A stretch of 64,000 nucleotides of DNA from positions 3,571,503-3,635,502 of the forward strand of contig JABACO010000006.1 of the NCBI GenBank assembly GCA_013339895.1. The letters run 5' to 3'. Below the pieces are notes generated by a model that was not told the DNA's origin, ran no database searches, and saw nothing but the letters and a program-made list of their open reading frames with translations. Origin of the DNA: Ephydatia muelleri (Eukaryota > Porifera > Demospongiae > Spongillida > Spongillidae). Made by a program: the position numbers and the translations under genes. This document shows positions 47,963-60,489 of the stretch, piece by piece. Within the stretch, counting starts at the first letter, position 1. The number at the start of each line of letters is the position of its first letter.

Positions 47963-48095
47963 TGTGACGGAATGCACGTATATAATGTCAACACTCAGGC
48001 TGTTCAACTCTCTAATCAGCAGTATTGCACGCAATTTATATCACAAAAACCGCGCATGCGTATTCAAATTGTTCGTGGTGACGGCATCCGTCACA
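47963..48095 (-). repeat. 5' LTR of the outer retrotransposon
   Basis: 133 bp, followed on the right by the duplication CCTAC (48096-48100). Confidence 0.9.
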
Positions 48096-48298
48096 CCTAC
48101 TATGGGGAAAAAGCGCTTCTTTCTGCCTTGGTCGACCCGAATCCACCCGTTTTGACAGGTTCAGAAGTGTGATTCGCACTTGCACGCATAGCCCGCGGGC
48201 ATACGATTGCATTGAATAATGGCGCAGGTGATGAGTTTCCAATCCCTCTATATATTTCAACCCACAGCAGAGCTCTGCCCACAGCAAGTGGGCTTAGT

Positions 48299-48408
48299 CT
48301 CGTTCCCAGACCAATATGACGCAATGTTTATCGCATAATGTATAAACACGCTCGAGCGTGTTTATACATTTGCGATAAACATTGCGTCATATTGGTCTGG
48401 GAACGAGA
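48299..48408. mobile_element. Hairpin element with 'tctcgttcccagacc' ends
   Basis: A near-perfect palindrome of about 110 bases centred on 'cacgctcgagcgtg'. Its end motif GTCTGGGAACGAGACT recurs at 49012-49029. A shorter variant palindrome (ggtacccagacccaagtt / aacttgggtctgggtac) lies at about 48893-48944. Three pieces of one hairpin family within 750 bases. Confidence 0.75.
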
Positions 48409-48409
48409 C

Positions 48410-48870
48410 TAAAGTGGGCTCGGTCATGAAAGGCAACACACATGTCTAGAGGACATCCTGGTTGAAAGGTGGGGTGTCGATGGTAAAGCAGCTGCTTTTA
48501 ATCTTTCAGTGTCCTCAAATTCACTATGCATGCCATTTATATCACATATATGGTCGTTGGCTCACCGATAACGCAGAAGAATAATGTTCAATTAATTAAC
48601 CTATTGGGGGTGGGGTCACATACTCACGTGCATAAACATTGGGGGAGGACCCTTACACGGCCCAAACCGTTACGGTTGTGAAGCAATTCATGTACTTTGG
48701 GGTAGTGTCGGTTCAGATTTGAAGCAGCGCACGTGAATCGATTGCTTTTGAGATCGACTTCATGGGCGAATCCGGTGTAAATCAGCTAGGCGTGGTCGTG
48801 TAATGGCGAGTAATTAATAATGCTTGGCTACATTATTCTTGCAATACAGTACGCAGTGTTTATCCAATCA
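48410..48870. repeat. Mosaic repeat joining two blocks from the receptor spacer
   Basis: The first part (48415-48515) matches the retroelement block at 20830-20930, with the 'gggtgtcg' bases that are missing there. The second part (48525-48870) matches 22805-23150. In the receptor spacer these blocks are 1.9 kb apart, so this copy is either the undisturbed arrangement or a deletion form. Confidence 0.65.
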
Positions 48871-48949
48871 TGTACAAACACAAGTGTGTTGACGGTACCC
48901 AGACCCAAGTTTGTCACAGCTAACTTGGGTCTGGGTACGAGACTACCAA

Positions 48950-50140
48950 ACGTATGCATGAGAGATCTTTTCACGTAGTGGTGATGTAATCCATCCGCTG
49001 CTGTGTATGAGGGTCTGGGAACGAGACTATGCATGAACATAGGGCATACCAATGGTATTGTTATTGTATTGATAGCAATGTCAGGTAAACACTCTCCCAA
49101 TGTCTCTGAAGCTTTGTGTATTGGTGTCTTGTTACCATGACGGCTTTGTCTAGGTAGCTAGAACCTTTCCATTATGTAAGGACTGGGGACCCAAAGACTT
49201 TATAAACACCTTGTATCAAATCATATCCAGAAATGGCCCATACATAGGCGGTCTTTTTATTTCAAAACAAGTTGGGACAGCTTCCGCGAAAATTGCCCCA
49301 CGGATATATTATAAAATGTTATACAAATGCATCGCGGGTGAATCGCTATAACTTCCCAACGGTTAACACTATCGACTTCCAAACATCATACTACACCATT
49401 TCACTAAGGGTAAAAATATTTTGGGGCCTTGCACTAGTTCCTTGCTGATGCTACGAGGTCCGATACCCCATGGAGTTCAAAACCGCCACATCTTCAGGTA
49501 GGAGCACTCAAATCGCTTCAAATTCAGTACGTACGTACATGTACAATGGTCCTGTTGCTATTGATGTGGTCAGTTCGTTAATTGTTACTCGATCCGCCAC
49601 GGAGATACAGCTGTGCAAAGTTAATGCACATTTCCCGCTCGATTGCACAATTTTTGCATGCAACTCGTGTTCCATTCTCCCAATCCACAATTGTTCCGCC
49701 CATTTCTCCCTTAAACTAAGCTAGCCGTTCCCAACTGTTTTTGTCTCACTCAGGCAGTGAGTTTATGCGGGAAAGTTAAAAGAAGAAGAACACTGCTCAG
49801 TTTTCCAGACGATCGTACCAAATTAACGGATCCAAGTGAATGGTTGCAGTATAATCTTGCGCCTCCCACGTCGCCGGCAGTATTCAAAACGGCACGCGTA
49901 AGGCTATTTGCTACGCACTCACATCATCCTCTAGTCGTGTAATAAAGCTTTCCTATTTGCCATCATCTTGCTAAAATCATCGTCTTATATCTGCCACGCC
50001 CACTCGGCTACGATTGCAATGACTTCGGTCTCACACATAGTACATGAACTCATGCTGGCTCCCACTTGTGCACACACTTGCATTGTTGCGTACATGGCCC
50101 TGTACACTATCGTATGGCATATTTTCTTATACACAACCAC
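48950..50140. other. No supported gene
   Basis: Small open frames at 49470-49724 and 49757-49942 have no recognisable motif, splice context or composition bias. Left as non-coding. Confidence 0.4.
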
Positions 50141-50142
50141 AA

Positions 50143-50161
50143 TCAGACACACACACACACA

Positions 50162-50233
<72 letters not shown>
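50143..50233. repeat. (CA)n microsatellite
   Basis: About 90 bases of CA with one TA interruption. Confidence 0.95.
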
Positions 50234-50234
<1 letters not shown>

Positions 50235-50492
50235 CATGTACAGCGTACTTGCACACACCAGTTATACATGTGGCAAACAAAACACCTGTCTGATGATGGT
50301 ACAAACACTCTCACTCATAAACATTGTCACATGCACATGTATTCTATTCTATTCAACTGTACTTGTGCATGCTTGTACAGACCACTGATTCTATGTAAAT
50401 TTGTGTACCAAGCTTTATGTACATGTATCGTGTGTCCAAGGATTGAATACATTTGTCCCCATCTGGTACTCTAAATGTACACAAACATTGCA

Positions 50493-51500
50493 CACACACA
50501 CACCACTGTATAAATGTGGCAATACACACGCAAAAACGCTCACACACAACATATAGATACACAGACACACACATGACATACACACACAAACACACACACA
50601 TATGGACATGGACACACTCACAGACACACATGAAATACACAAAGACACACACAACACACACACACACACACACACTGACACACACACATACACACACACA
50701 ACACACACACAACACACACACAGACACACACACACAGACACATAGACAGACGCACACACACAGACACACACACAGACACACACAGACACACACAGACACA
50801 CACACAGACACACACACAGACACACACACACAGACACACACAGACACACACAGACACACACAGACACATGCAGGCATGCACAGACCCACACAACACACAC
50901 ACTCACACGACAGACACATACACAGAGACAGACACACACAGACATGCACAGAGACACATACAGACACACACATGAAATACACAGACACACACACACGACA
51001 TACACACAGACACGCATAGACACACATGGACCCAGACTCACACACGTGAAATTAACAGACACACACATACACAGACACACGACAGACAGACACACAGATG
51101 CAGGCACAATGGACACACAAGCATAGACACACACATGCACAGACACACACATGCACAGACACACACATGCACAGACACACACACATGCACAGACACACAC
51201 ACATGCACAGACACACACACGCACACACAAGCTATACACACACAACAGACACACAAAGACACGTGCACGCACGAAATACACAAACACACCTACAGACACA
51301 CACATGAAATACACAGACACGCACACAGACACGCAGACATACATGCACACAGACTCATACAAAAAAATACATATAGACACACACACGAAATACACATAGA
51401 TACACACGCAGAACACACAGAGACACATGCACACACATGGACACACAGATACACACACGACATACACACAGACACATACATATACAGACACACATGTAAC
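50493..51500. repeat. CA/CAGA-rich satellite, about 1 kb
   Basis: Irregular array of CACACA and CAGACACACA units with regional higher-order patterns, such as 'acacacatgcacagac' repeated at 51128-51215. Very long Cys/Val and His/Thr frames on both strands are artefacts of this composition. Confidence 0.93.
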
Positions 51501-51690
51501 TACATGTACCTACGTGTATGTACCGTCTCTAAAGTGAGAGCTCTATGTCATGTACCTGCATCATACACCCAAAGAATTGGTCCTCAGCCCCCATAGGATT
51601 GGTGTCCCGTACCACTGTATGCATGTGGCAAAGAATATCACTGTATTCGCCACAGCACTGCGCCCATGGTACAATATTTAAAAGTGTGTG

Positions 51691-51718
51691 TGGGCAGGGG
51701 GGGGGGGGGGGGGGGGGC
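51691..51718. repeat. Poly-G tract
   Basis: More than 20 consecutive G on the plus strand just left of duplicon D1 copy B. Confidence 0.9.
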
Positions 51719-51879
51719 TGATTTCTTTTGAGCAAAATGAATAATTAAATATACAAGTCTACATGTAGAGATGCACGAATTTATTTTTAATCATGATCAG
51801 TACTCATGCCATAGAGCTGTTTGGGTACTATGGCAATGAGTACTGGATATTATACACATTGAGGCACTACCAGGAGTGG

Positions 51880-53240
51880 GGCTTCAAAATGACGGTAGCA
51901 GTGCAGATTTGTCCCAAGCACACTAAGGCTGACACTGTGTGTGTGTGTGTTTGTGTGTTGTGTGTGTGTTCATGTGTGTGTTTAGGTACTACCAAAGTGA
52001 GGCGCACATTTAATTTAGCATTATTAAGAACAGCACTGTAGGAGTAAAACACAAAATACACATTCACCTACAGTATTTTACTGCTCTATTCACATCAATG
52101 GCTCTCTAGTGAAACGACATCAATCTTCTTCTGATTAATAAGGCACATTGATTGAATCTTGTGCTGAAGACATGTCTAGTGAATATGGTCACCGGCTGTA
52201 GCATAGCAGGTGTGAACTACATAAAATCATTAATGGAGGTGGAATGGTCTAACGTTGATGTCTATTGTCCTGAACGTCCCCGCAGGGGACGAGTCTGCCC
52301 CATGAGGGACACAACTTCAGATTGATGGTGCTTTGTCACGTTAGAGCATTGCTGCATTCTAAAAATAATGCCATGTTTCACGTTGCGCTATGCGCAATTA
52401 GAACAGATAGAAGTCAAAGCTCTGTGTATGGTTAACAGAAAGACACTACACCATGGTTTCTTGGGCCTAGAGCTGAAACTGTATGAAGAATTAACCTGCA
52501 ATGGGAGCTTTTCATGATAATACACTCCACATGAATGCCTACAATCTGAATTATTGTCCACCATGGGGCACACTCGTCCCCCGCGGGAGACAATAAGCAT
52601 TAAAGACATGCATTCATGTAGCATGCAACATTGCTATGCTGATGTTTTTTGAATAAGCGCAACACCTTTAAACAAATATACCAACCAAGACCCAAAATTG
52701 AAACTGTAACTAAATATTTAAGATAACCTGATGAAGATTACACAAGAGGTGCAGTTGGAGTCTGAAGGTGTTGGGAGGAGCTTGCTCTTGTGGTCTGTGG
52801 ATTAATAAATGGAAGTGGTGATAAAAAACAAAGATGTAGAAGGCAAAGCCGAAGTGTATATACACTACACCACACAAAGCCAGAGTGTATAAACCACACC
52901 ACACAGCACAAACCCAGAATGTATACACTACACCACACAACACAAACCCACTACACCACACAGGACAAAGCCAGAGTATGCACATTTCACACACAACACA
53001 AACCCACTACACCACACAGGACAAAGCCAGAGTATGCACATTTCACACACAACACAAAGCCAGAGTGTACTCACAACAATACACAGCACAATATCAGAGT
53101 GTGTACATACTGCACCGCACACAAACACAGCAGACAGCGTTTCGGATCTAAACAAAGTGCTTCACTACATGATGAATTGACAAGCAATCATAGAATGACC
53201 TGGGCTCGACCACCTGGTCATCCTTAGTGAGCAGGGAAGT
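51880..53240. repeat. Duplicon D1, copy B
   Basis: Direct copy of 3585-5240. Homology stops at 53240, six bases before the left end of the Ginger transposon. The sequence that follows in copy A (from 5241) is not found to the right of the Ginger, so the transposon end coincides with the duplicon border rather than interrupting it. Confidence 0.85.
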
Positions 53241-53561
53241 GTGTACTGTCACGCAAAAATTGTACCGGGCGAAAATTGTACCGGGCGGTACATTTTTGGT
53301 TACCAAATTTGTACCGCCCCGGTACACTTTTGGTCGCCAAAAGTGTACCGGCCTTGCCAAAAGTGTACCCGGTGCAATTTTGGTAACCAAAAGTGTACCG
53401 GTTTTGCCAAAAGTTTGCCGTGTTGAGCACTAACATTTTAATGGCTATGTTTTTATAGCAGCGGGTCCTTGTACTAAACGCGCTGTTGTCTTTCACTTTT
53501 CGTCCAATAATACAACTGAATTTAGTTAAAGATCAGACGTATACCAGAATCTGATAGCTGT

Positions 53562-56456
53562 ATGTTCATACATTACCTAAAATTGATCGGTCATATTAGC
53601 ACCTTGTACAAAGCACGAACGACAGAAATGGAGGAAAGTCATGAAAACCAGATTTTGTTCAGCGATTCAACCACAGTTGCTGGTGATGATGGCGGCAAAA
53701 CTATCGATGCGGTCTTTCTCTATCTCACAGAATCGAGATACCCTAGCGGTTCCAGCGACATATTTAAAAGGGCAATCAGAAGGAAGGCAGCGATGTGTGT
53801 AGTTCGAGATGGTGTTCTGTACGTCCAAAATAAGATCAACGATCACGTAAGTGTATAGGAAGACAATTAAGATTCAGTCCTCTAGCATTAATTTATGACT
53901 GTATGGTGACTGCAGGTACGGAATTGAGGTTTGTAAGAACTTGAGAGGAGCAACTAAAAATTTTAGCAGCATGCCATCATGATCCTAAAGCTGGACATAT
54001 GGGTTTGAAGCGAACAATTAAAAGGATCACTGAACGCTACAAATGGAATGGGATAGTCAAAGATGTACAAGAAATGGTACGTTAATATGTATTACCATTC
54101 GTGGATTACCGATGCCTAATGTGGGGGTGTGGGGGTGTGGGACGGGGACTTGAGGTGCGAAGCAGTTTAGCTTTGGGTGCTGGCCTGTTAGGAACAGCAT
54201 GCACCTACCTGCAGGAGACTAGCTGATTGGGGCTCAGCAGTAAGGCGGTAAGGGGATGGTTAAAGACATGCTGTCATGTCACTAGCCACGGTAATCAGGG
54301 GCGGATTTAGGGGGGGGGGGGGGTCCAGGGGGTCCGGACCCCCCCTTTCCTATATGAAGAATGAAATGCATACTGTAATCAATGCAGCGTTCTGCATGTT
54401 ACCGTCCTTGGATTTGCAAGATTTCACATCGTTCTAGCCAAGTGGGGTCTATAGCGATCTAATTAAATCCTCCTACATGTGTACGTGTATTAATCGCGCG
54501 ATCGATCGAACGGTGCGTGTGAGCAGGAATTGAGGTAAGCGATCAAAAGACGTGAATGGGATGGATTCTTTTCCTCAGTAAACAGATAAATAAACTGACA
54601 ATACTAATATTATAGTAAAACATATATGAGTCGTTTATAGACCGACATGTAGCTGGTGCTTGGCCACGTGCACGCTTCGGTCACAAATTCACAAAAGCTT
54701 TGCGTCACGAATTTAATTGCTGAGCAGTAGGAACCATAGCATTGTGAAGAATGAAGAGTTTCTCGTCGCTATCCATGCACGCGTGACGTATATGTATTGG
54801 ATAACACTGTGAATTTCATGCTAAATAAACGCAAAAGCAAAAAAGCGGCAGGGGCTCCGCCCCAGACCCCACTGGGGGAGCTATCAGCGCTCTCCCCAAA
54901 CCCCCTTGCTGTCACGGGAGGGGGCGCGCCCCCTCCCGTACCCTCCCCCAGTTTTGAATATATTTATCAGACCCCCCCTTTCCCAAAATCCTGGATCCGC
55001 CCTAGGCGGTTGATGTGTGAAATAGACGCTAATTTAGTGTGAAACAAATATGGACGGGGCTGGGGGGGGGGGGGGGGAGAGGAGGGTATAATTGTAATAT
55101 AGCCCAAGCTGCTACTCAGCTTCCATATGCGTTTTTATGTTCGTGCCAGTTATCTATCGCAGATATCTATCAGAAATGTTCTTTTGTATCCATTTTTATT
55201 CTCAAAGATTCGCTCATGTGATGCCTGCCAACAAGTGAAAAGAAAAATGGTCATCTCAACACCACAGTTACATCCAACACCAGTGAAGGCTCCATGGCAT
55301 CATATTGGGATTGATTTCATCGGCCCAGTGAATCCTACGTCAAGCCAGGGGAACTGGTATATTTTAACAATCAGTGACTACTTTTCCAAATTTGTTGAAG
55401 CTGTACCTCTGCCTAATAAAAATGCTGATGGAGTTTCTAATGTGCTGTTTAAGGTATATTATACTGTATAAATTGTGTCATTAACATGCATGATTGCAAA
55501 TCGCCTCACACATATCAGACCTTTATGAGGATGGGAATTCCAAAGGTTTTGACCTCTGACAATGGGAGTGAATTTAGAAATGATCTTGAGATGAGATTGG
55601 CAAAGGCTTTAGGAGTAAAAAGGATATACACTACACCTTACCATCCACAGGTTAGTCAGTACTTAAATGCACGCTTCACAATTTCATAATTTCTAACTTG
55701 TACAGTTATTTTACTTTGTTTTCTTTACTACATTAATCAATTTTTTCTACTCAAGCAATGTTATAGTTTAACAGCACCTGCATGATGAAATATGTTTTCA
55801 TATTTCTATCTCTATTTAAGGGTAATGGACTTGACGAAAGATTCAATCAGACACTCCAAAACATGTCGGTAAAGTTCATCATGGATAAGAAAGATGTGTG
55901 GGATGTCTTTTTGGACACTTGTGTATATGCGTACAATACATCCGTCCACGAGTCAACTTCATTTTCACCTTTTGATGTGATGTTTGGGCGCAGAGCCATT
56001 ATGCCAGTAGATATTGAAATTGACAAAGAAACTCCCATAATCAATAATGAAGCTACATCAGGAGCGGATATTGAGAGATTAAGTGAGCAACGTCTTAAAA
56101 CACTCACTATGGCAAAAATGCTTATTCAGAAGGCACAGAAGAAGCAAAAAGATGTTTACGATCGGAAGCATTCACTACCCAATTCTTTTTCAATAGGTGA
56201 ATTCGTACTTAAAAAAGACTTTAAACGAAAAAAGAGGGCTGGAGGGAAATTGGAAACACGATATGTTGGTCCTTACATGATAATGAAGATCCATGGGAAA
56301 GGATTTTATAGGCTAAAGCAAGTGGGAAATGAAGAGTGTGTTGTTGAAAGGATAAATGGTGCACATCTTAAGCCTTATCAAGTAGCGGATGAGAGTAGTG
56401 AAGTGAGGAATAGAGTGGAAAAGGGAAAGGTTTGTAATAAAGTTTTGGATAAATAG
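53562..56456 (+). CDS. Ginger integrase-type transposase, five exons
   Basis: Exons 53562-53846, 53948-54076, 55208-55453, 55519-55650 and 55821-56456, all introns phase 0, give about 475 residues; an in-frame ATG at 53628 is an alternative start. Exon 2 supplies ACHHDPKAGHMG and exon 3 CDACQ, together the HHCC zinc domain. The core shows GIDFIGPV (first Asp), TSDNGSEF (second Asp) and GLDERFNQT (Glu), then a GPY motif (RYVGPYMIM). Ginger transposases cut and paste their element and are relatives of Ty3 integrases. The second exon's acceptor is the weakest part of the model. Intron 2 is enlarged by the hAT-like insertion. No internal stop was found in these exons. The 3' end may splice on toward the OTU region. 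Confidence 0.75.
54296..55005. mobile_element. hAT-like non-autonomous element in Ginger intron 2
   Basis: The left end is CAGGGGCGGATTTAGG and the right end in reverse complement is CTAGGGCGGATCCAGG, both followed by G-rich runs and 'ggtcc' or 'ggtct'. CAGGGGCGG-type ends with G-rich flanks are common for small hAT elements. A clean eight-base duplication is not visible, so the exact ends are uncertain. No coding sequence inside. Confidence 0.55.
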
Positions 56457-56459
56457 CAT

Positions 56460-57739
56460 TGAAGTAGACAAACTGGATCATGACATACTATGGGAGCAGT
56501 TGTTTTCATCAAACCTTATGCGATTGTGGAGGACTGGTGCATGTGAATTGCTGTATGACTCTAAGGAAGATGACGAAGCGTTTGTAAGTTGTGAAATGTG
56601 TACTGGTATTGATATTACATATATCTATTATCTTTTTAAATGCAGGAGATGTTACAAGACTTTAAGGCAGGGGAATTTGCACTTAGCCAGGACACAACTG
56701 TCTCTTTATGGAAAGAATACAGAATTTGGTGTGGTGAAATTCCATTGCAAGAGACATGTGGAGGTAGTTTTGTTGTCATTGATGAAGATTTGTATGAAGA
56801 ATTAGATGCATTTAAGAAAAAAATTGTACTCATACGTGGACAAATCATTCAGCCTTGTCAAAGCACAAGAGTTACTTCATGTATGGTGTACATCATGCAG
56901 GATAACTCTAAAGTCACTGCATTTGCTAGGAAGTACATACTTTCTAATGTCACCATTACACTTGGATGCATTTTGTCAGTGGGTGATTTCTAAAAGAAAA
57001 GTGTTCACTTGTAAGGAAAACTTTGACATCAACTTGCTTATGGAACATGAAGAACAATCTTCACACCTCATGGATGTTATTGTAGATCAAGTTGACAATG
57101 AAAGTGAAACTACTATCAAGTATTGGCCAGTATGTGAAGATTGGCAAAATAGCAAGTGTCAGATGCTTGGGATGAAGTTTGTCAGAGGAAACATCAGTCA
57201 TGTACCAGAACCCTGTGCGTTTAGCACTTTCCACCATGCAGCCTGCTGTCACAGGAAGAATTCTAGGTGATGGTAACTGCTTCTTTAGGGCCCTGGCACA
57301 TGTGGTAACTGGATCACAAGAAGATCATTATGAACTCAGAGTAATCACAACATCATACATGCAACACAATGCTGAAGATTTATCTTGCTCTCTTGAAGCA
57401 AACGATTGTATCGAGGATTATTTAGTGAGATCAGACATGCAAAGTCCATCTGTATGGGCAACTGAGAAGGAAATATTTGCAGCAGCGTACATGCTAGCAA
57501 CGCCTATATTTGTATTCAGCAAATGTGGACACAGGTACAAGTGGCTGCAATTCTCTCCTGTCTCTGAAGATATCAGTGCCACTGAACACTCCAAAGAGGC
57601 TATTTTCCTTATTAACAAAACCACTATGAGACTGTTAGGCAAATGTAGCCTTATTTCAATCCCTGAATTAATGAAATTGTTGCATTTAGTAACACTGGCG
57701 ATGAGTGGTATTAGCAGTACCTGGATGACTCATGCATGA
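56460..57739 (+). pseudogene. OTU-protease protein of the Ginger, frameshifted
   Basis: The region 56460-56582 reads VDKLDHDILWEQLF with a GTAAGT donor. From 56645 an exon reads EMLQDFKAGEFALSQDTT onward, then the frame changes near 56890 and again near 57215. The OTU domain starts RILGDGNCFFRALAHVVTG, with the catalytic D-G-N-C, and runs through the KEAIFLINKTT strand at about 57620. The C-terminal catalytic His motif is not in this frame: the bases at about 57621-57640 encode an H-Y-E-type motif in a neighbouring frame, so a one-base indel separates it. OTU enzymes remove ubiquitin; their role in Ginger elements is not established. The gene appears recently broken. Confidence 0.65.
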
Positions 57740-58660
57740 CTGCGAAATGATAACTGTATACTTTGCTGTACATACGTGGATTCTATTACATCCCAACAAG
57801 CAAATGCCGGTTTTGTTGCTGCAGACGGCCCATAAAGAACAGCTGACATTGAAATGCAACCAATAGATTATGTCTGTGCTCATTTGTTGTACTACTGCAT
57901 GTGTTAATATTTGGGAGAGACACTTGAAGTATGGTTCAGCTTAGGCTGCTTAGCTTCATTCAAACGCAGCTATCAGATTCTGGTAAACGTCTGATCGTTA
58001 TAACTACAGTAGTTATTATTGGACGAAAAGTGAAGGACAACAGCGCGTTTAGTACAAGGACTCGCTGCTTTAAAAACATAGCCATTAAAATGTTAGTGCT
58101 CAACACGGCAAGCTTTTGGCAAGACCGGTGTCGCGGTACAGTTTATCCCGGGATATTTTATCCGCCCGGATAATTCACGCTAGGATATTTTATCCGGCCG
58201 GATATTATGTCCTAGTACCCTACCCTGGTATATTTTATCCTACCCTAGGATAAACTATCCTAGAATACTTGACCCTACCCGTATTTACTAAACTATAAAA
58301 TTTGTTTAACCTGGATGTACATGTGATGGATAAACGCATATAATGTTACATGTATTATTCTTTAAAATAATTTAATTTGTCATAAAACACGTATATGCTA
58401 AAACTGAGATTCACTGTAAAATTACATTTTCAAAATGACTGTTATATAAATGTTATATAAATCGACTCTTCTTCACCCATTCTGCTTGATGCCACCCTTG
58501 GAGAGTGTCTTAGCCATTTGAAGGTGATCCCAGATGGTCTAAACTCTAAGTAGGATTTCAAAACTTTAAATATATACATGCACAATACCATTATTACCTA
58601 TACATGAACATGGAGAGTGCCACGTTTTGCATTGTATTGTGCCTTTTGTCGTTGCTGAGC

Positions 58661-60489
58661 TCATTCAATGTTTTTAAGGACTTTCTGATGATATTTCTCC
58701 CAGATTGCTAGTAGATTACCATAAGTTTCTTCCATATCATATGTACATGTATTCTTCTCGCCTGTGACATTAGTGGTTGCCTTGCAGCTGAATTCATGAT
58801 CGATTGCCATACGAGGGTTACGATTGTACATAATGAAGAAGGGGCTAAACTGTGAAGAATCCTGCTTTGCTATGCGATAAGCATACAAGGCTGCATCTAT
58901 ATTTTCATCCCAGTTTTCTTTAGCCTTCTGAAAATTTGATCAAAGCCCTTGTCAGTGTTTGATTAGTGCGCTCATCCAAACCATTAGTTTGAGGGTGATA
59001 GGGACTGCTAATCTTGTGCTCAATCCCGTCAGCTTAAACAAACAGCTGAAAAGGATAATAAACAATAATGGTTTAAATGCATGAAACTATTGAAAATTAC
59101 CTTGAAAGTTGATTTATAAATTCCCTTCCCTGCTCTGATATGATGATGTCAGGCCAGCCATGACGACAAAACACTGTAAATAAGAAATCAGCAACACCAA
59201 CTGCTGTCTTATCATTAAGTGGAGCACCTTCAGGCCACTTTGAGAAGTAATCCGTTACTGTCTCAGTCACAATATATACTTATTTTTCCTACACGTTTCA
59301 TGGTAATGGACCTACAAATATGAACATAAAAACGTTCTCTAGAGAGCGTTGGTGGTGTATAGGATTAGGCAATGATGGTGTAAAAAACAAGGAAACAACA
59401 GTCTAATCAGTAATACAACAATCTTATACGTTGCACACATGCAATATATCCTACAAATGTGCTAAAAATAGGATTATTACATTTTCTCATATTACTGATT
59501 TCCTTGCCTTTTACACAATATTGCCTAGGAATCCTATACACCACCAAAGTTCACTTAGAGAATTTTCTTTTTTGTTAACTTATTAAATATACCTATCAGA
59601 TCAATGCCTATTTCACTCCATACTTTGCTTGGAACTGGAATGGGGTGAAGTTCAGCTTTCTTCCCTTCAACTTTTGCATTGACCCACTGACATACATCAC
59701 ATCATCTGCAGTACTGGTCTAAATCTCTGTTAAGTCCTTTTCACCAGTATGTTTGTCCGATCTGCAACAACATCAGAAACACAATAGTAAATGAACTATA
59801 CATTTAAAAAGTAATTTAAGGTCATACCTATTTATGATACTTCTGGTGCATACTGTATATGGCAATGTAACACCTTACCTGGGTATCTAGCAACATATGT
59901 GTTAAAAGGTGATGTAATACTACCAGACATGCATGTTCGATGCACTAAATGTTTGGTCTTTTTCACACGTACGTCCTCCGCCATTTGTAAGGCATTCTAT
60001 ACAAGTACTCTGTTGCATGTCAATTTTATTCGGGGCAATCAAGTGCATGCTTGTACAAGACCATTTTTTGCACCACTCGACTCAATACGCTTAGAGAAAT
60101 TAAACAAGAGCTAGATCTTCGGAGTGGACTCCTTACGTTATTTTGCGACATTCAGTCACTCAGTCACTTACCTTAGCTCGCGTTTTGTCCCTGCTGTATG
60201 GCAAGTTGGCAACCATCAATGCCATCATGGCGGCATGAATAATATTGGTTCTCTCCTTTGCGTTTGCAATCACCCGTTTGAGACATATCTCATTCGCTGC
60301 ATCTGTTGCTCTGTAATACAGCAATCGTTCTTTCAGCACAAACATAGCAGCTTGCTGGAGTATTCTCCGTTTCTCGTTTGCTGTAGCTCCAAAAGGATAC
60401 ACACGTGAATCCCGAAGGTCACCCTCTTTACAAGAAGTGAGATAATCAACCAACACGCTATACCGTTTCTCGTCGATATGCGAAGACAT
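58661..60489 (-). pseudogene. Ginger2-like integrase remnant
   Basis: The N-terminal exon 60489-60172 (MSSHIDEKRYSVLVDYL ... YPFGATANEKRRILQQA) ends at a good donor (AAG/GTAAGTG). Downstream pieces on the minus strand read WVNAKVEGKKAELHPIPVP (about 59680-59600), then the SEQGREF block (about 59110), HPQTNGLDERTNQTL (about 59000-58960) and YAYRIAKQDSSQFSPF (58888 on). Stops and frame changes separate the pieces, and a hairpin MITE sits among them at 59329-59566. It is dead, but the motif order is that of a Ginger2-type transposase. Confidence 0.65.
59329..59566. mobile_element. Decayed hairpin MITE in the inner Ginger
   Basis: Imperfect inverted arms 'ggtggtgtataggatt' and 'aatcctatacaccacc'. 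Related to the near-perfect hairpin at 46520-46814, but clearly older. Confidence 0.6.

Larger units (their letters stand above)
31195..48095 (-). mobile_element. Outer LTR retrotransposon, integrase-before-RT type, deleted
   Basis: LTRs are 131 bp (31195-31325) and 133 bp (47963-48095), with ends TGTGACGG/CCGTCACA; the 31195 end has C for T. A perfect five-base duplication CCTAC lies at 31190-31194 and 48096-48100. The element runs on the minus strand: gag (47893-46937), interrupted by the inner element, then zinc knuckle, protease and integrase zinc domain (32540-31445), then a direct jump into the last part of RNase H and the 3' LTR. This order fits Gmr1-like Ty3 elements, where integrase precedes RT. 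Just inside the 5' LTR is TGGTGGCAGCGGTG, a possible primer binding site; the tRNA was not assigned. The two LTRs differ at only a handful of positions. Confidence 0.85.

Noticed and set aside
54296..55005. Clean eight-base hAT target duplication
   Set aside because: Flanks acggtaat and gcggttga are only partly alike; the hAT-like call rests on the termini alone.
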